DNA of 64,000 nt from Phenylobacterium sp. SCN 70-31 (lineage in GTDB: Bacteria > Pseudomonadota > Alphaproteobacteria > Caulobacterales > Caulobacteraceae), in the NCBI RefSeq assembly GCF_001724605.1, contig NZ_MEEX01000006.1:62001-126000 (forward strand), written 5' to 3'. The notes below the pieces were generated by a model. The model saw nothing but the letters and a program-made list of their open reading frames with translations, did no database searches and was not told the origin of the DNA. Positions 63,376-64,000 of the stretch are shown piece after piece (within the stretch, counting starts at the first letter, position 1; each line of letters starts with the position of its first letter). A program made the position numbers and the translations under genes.

Positions 63376-64000
63376 TCAACGGAGCGCGTAACGGGAAGAG
63401 CGGGCGAGCTTCAGCTCATCCGCCTGGGGGCCGACCGCGGCCTGACCGGGTCCGGTGACCACGGCCTGGACAGTCTTCTTCGACGTGACGTTCTGCACGT
63501 TGATGGTCTCGCCGACGCCGCCGCCGGCCAGGGCCTTGGCCTGGAGAGCGAGGGAGACGCCGCCGTTGTCGTAGGTCAGGGTTACGATCTCGTTGGCCTT
63601 GACCACCTGGGGCGCCGAGACGTCGCGGGCGGTCACGACGGCTCCGGCCCGCAGGGGACGCCGGGCGGCCAGACCGATCACCGCCTCCGGCTCGCCGGGG
63701 CTGTCGGCGGGGGCGATGGCGGACTTGCCCCAGACGAGGTCGGCGGGCTGAACGACCTCGCCGGCCGAGAGACTCCGCGCCCAGGTGAGGACGTCCACGT
63801 TCCCGCGGGCGGCCACGGCGCCGGCCGTCGGTCCGGAGGCGGCGCCGGCCGCGGGGCCGCGCACGACGATCTGGCGCAGGCCCTGGGCGTTCGCCCAGTC
63901 CAGTCCCGCGCGCGCGGCGGCCAGACGGACCGCCTGGGCGCTGAGCATCACCGTGGCCATCGGGCGCGAGGCGATGGGGATCGAGCCCGCGGCGCCGGCG
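63376..64000 (-). CDS. flgA: Flagellar P-ring assembly protein FlgA, 5' end off the window
   Basis: The frame is open to the window edge, and the track's ATG at 63960 lies in the middle of a conserved run (SIPIASRPMATVMLSAQ), so the N-terminus and signal peptide lie beyond 64000. The visible part has the FlgA/SAF pattern: ARSLSAGEVVQPADLVWGKSAI, IGLAARRPLRAGAVVTARDV and KANEIVTLTYDNGGVSLALQAKALAGGGVGETINVQNVTSKKTV. FlgA is a periplasmic chaperone for P-ring assembly. The operon continues to flgH. Confidence 0.92.
   Translation of the reverse strand, partial: AGAAGSIPIASRPMATVMLSAQAVRLAAARAGLDWANAQGLRQIVVRGPAAGAASGPTAGAVAARGNVDVLTWARSLSAGEVVQPADLVWGKSAIAPADSPGEPEAVIGLAARRPLRAGAVVTARDVSAPQVVKANEIVTLTYDNGGVSLALQAKALAGGGVGETINVQNVTSKKTVQAVVTGPGQAAVGPQADELKLARSSRYALR

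Noticed and set aside
1-64000. CRISPR array, prophage or complete insertion sequence
   Set aside because: No regularly spaced repeats, phage structural genes or intact transposase were seen; only recombinase fragments near tRNA-Ser.

Overview
ORGANISM. High-GC (roughly 70%) alphaproteobacterial chromosome, most likely Caulobacteraceae and Phenylobacterium/Caulobacter-like. Supporting signs are a DUF1134/EipA homologue behind a CtrA-type TTAA-N7-TTAA box, a LexA-type GAAC-N7-GAAC box, a PEPxxWA-CTERM protein, a TonB-dependent receptor, a flgA-flgH pair, a CAU-1-like class B3 metallo-beta-lactamase and Caulobacter-style intergenic palindromes. This is inferred from gene content; no 16S gene is present. 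LAYOUT. 1-7.7 kb: a catabolic cluster (MFS carrier, MatB-like dicarboxylate-CoA ligase, TonB receptor, MmgE/PrpD). Three copies of a 17-bp IclR-like operator lie ahead of the carrier and the receptor. 7.7-9.7 kb: a decayed integration site, with two ~450-bp direct repeats that each carry the 3' end of a serine recombinase gene; one repeat runs into tRNA-Ser(GGA). 9.8-19.5 kb: msrA, small conserved membrane or unknown genes, an entericidin, lepA, eipA, a PEP-CTERM protein and yqhA. 19.5-29 kb (minus strand): infC, B3 beta-lactamase, two MFS exporters, a degenerate receiver, rpmI, rplT, pheS, an ASCH gene and pheT. A palindromic repeat with a 13-G tract has invaded the ASCH 3' end and puts it in frame with pheT. 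29-43.7 kb: two glycosyltransferases, small enzymes, acyl-CoA dehydrogenase, a lipoprotein hydrolase, leucine/phenylalanine dehydrogenase, a P-loop kinase whose 3' end collides with a GNAT gene, two MFS carriers, DUF6134 and a transglutaminase-like protein. 43.7-48.1 kb: an FAD oxidoreductase, then a radical SAM + DUF4130-UdgX operon with a perfect LexA box between plausible -35 and -10 hexamers. 48-56 kb: MFS/TetR, a VWA protein, aldo/keto reductase/LysR, a resolvase lacking catalytic residues, GNAT/HDAC and a histidine phosphatase. 56-61.3 kb: xseB-ispA-dxs (isoprenoid supply) and a Tat-type amine oxidase with a cytochrome c. 61.3-64 kb: a VapC/Phd-type toxin-antitoxin pair, a lipoprotein, flgH and the 3' part of flgA, which runs off the window. 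HOW THE GENES WORK TOGETHER. The most coherent and least understood system is the apparently SOS-controlled radical SAM/UdgX operon (45.37-48.07 kb). The first 7.6 kb looks like one regulon for uptake and CoA activation of a dicarboxylate or related acid. The translation genes (infC, rpmI, rplT, pheS, pheT) lie on one strand but are interrupted by unrelated genes.
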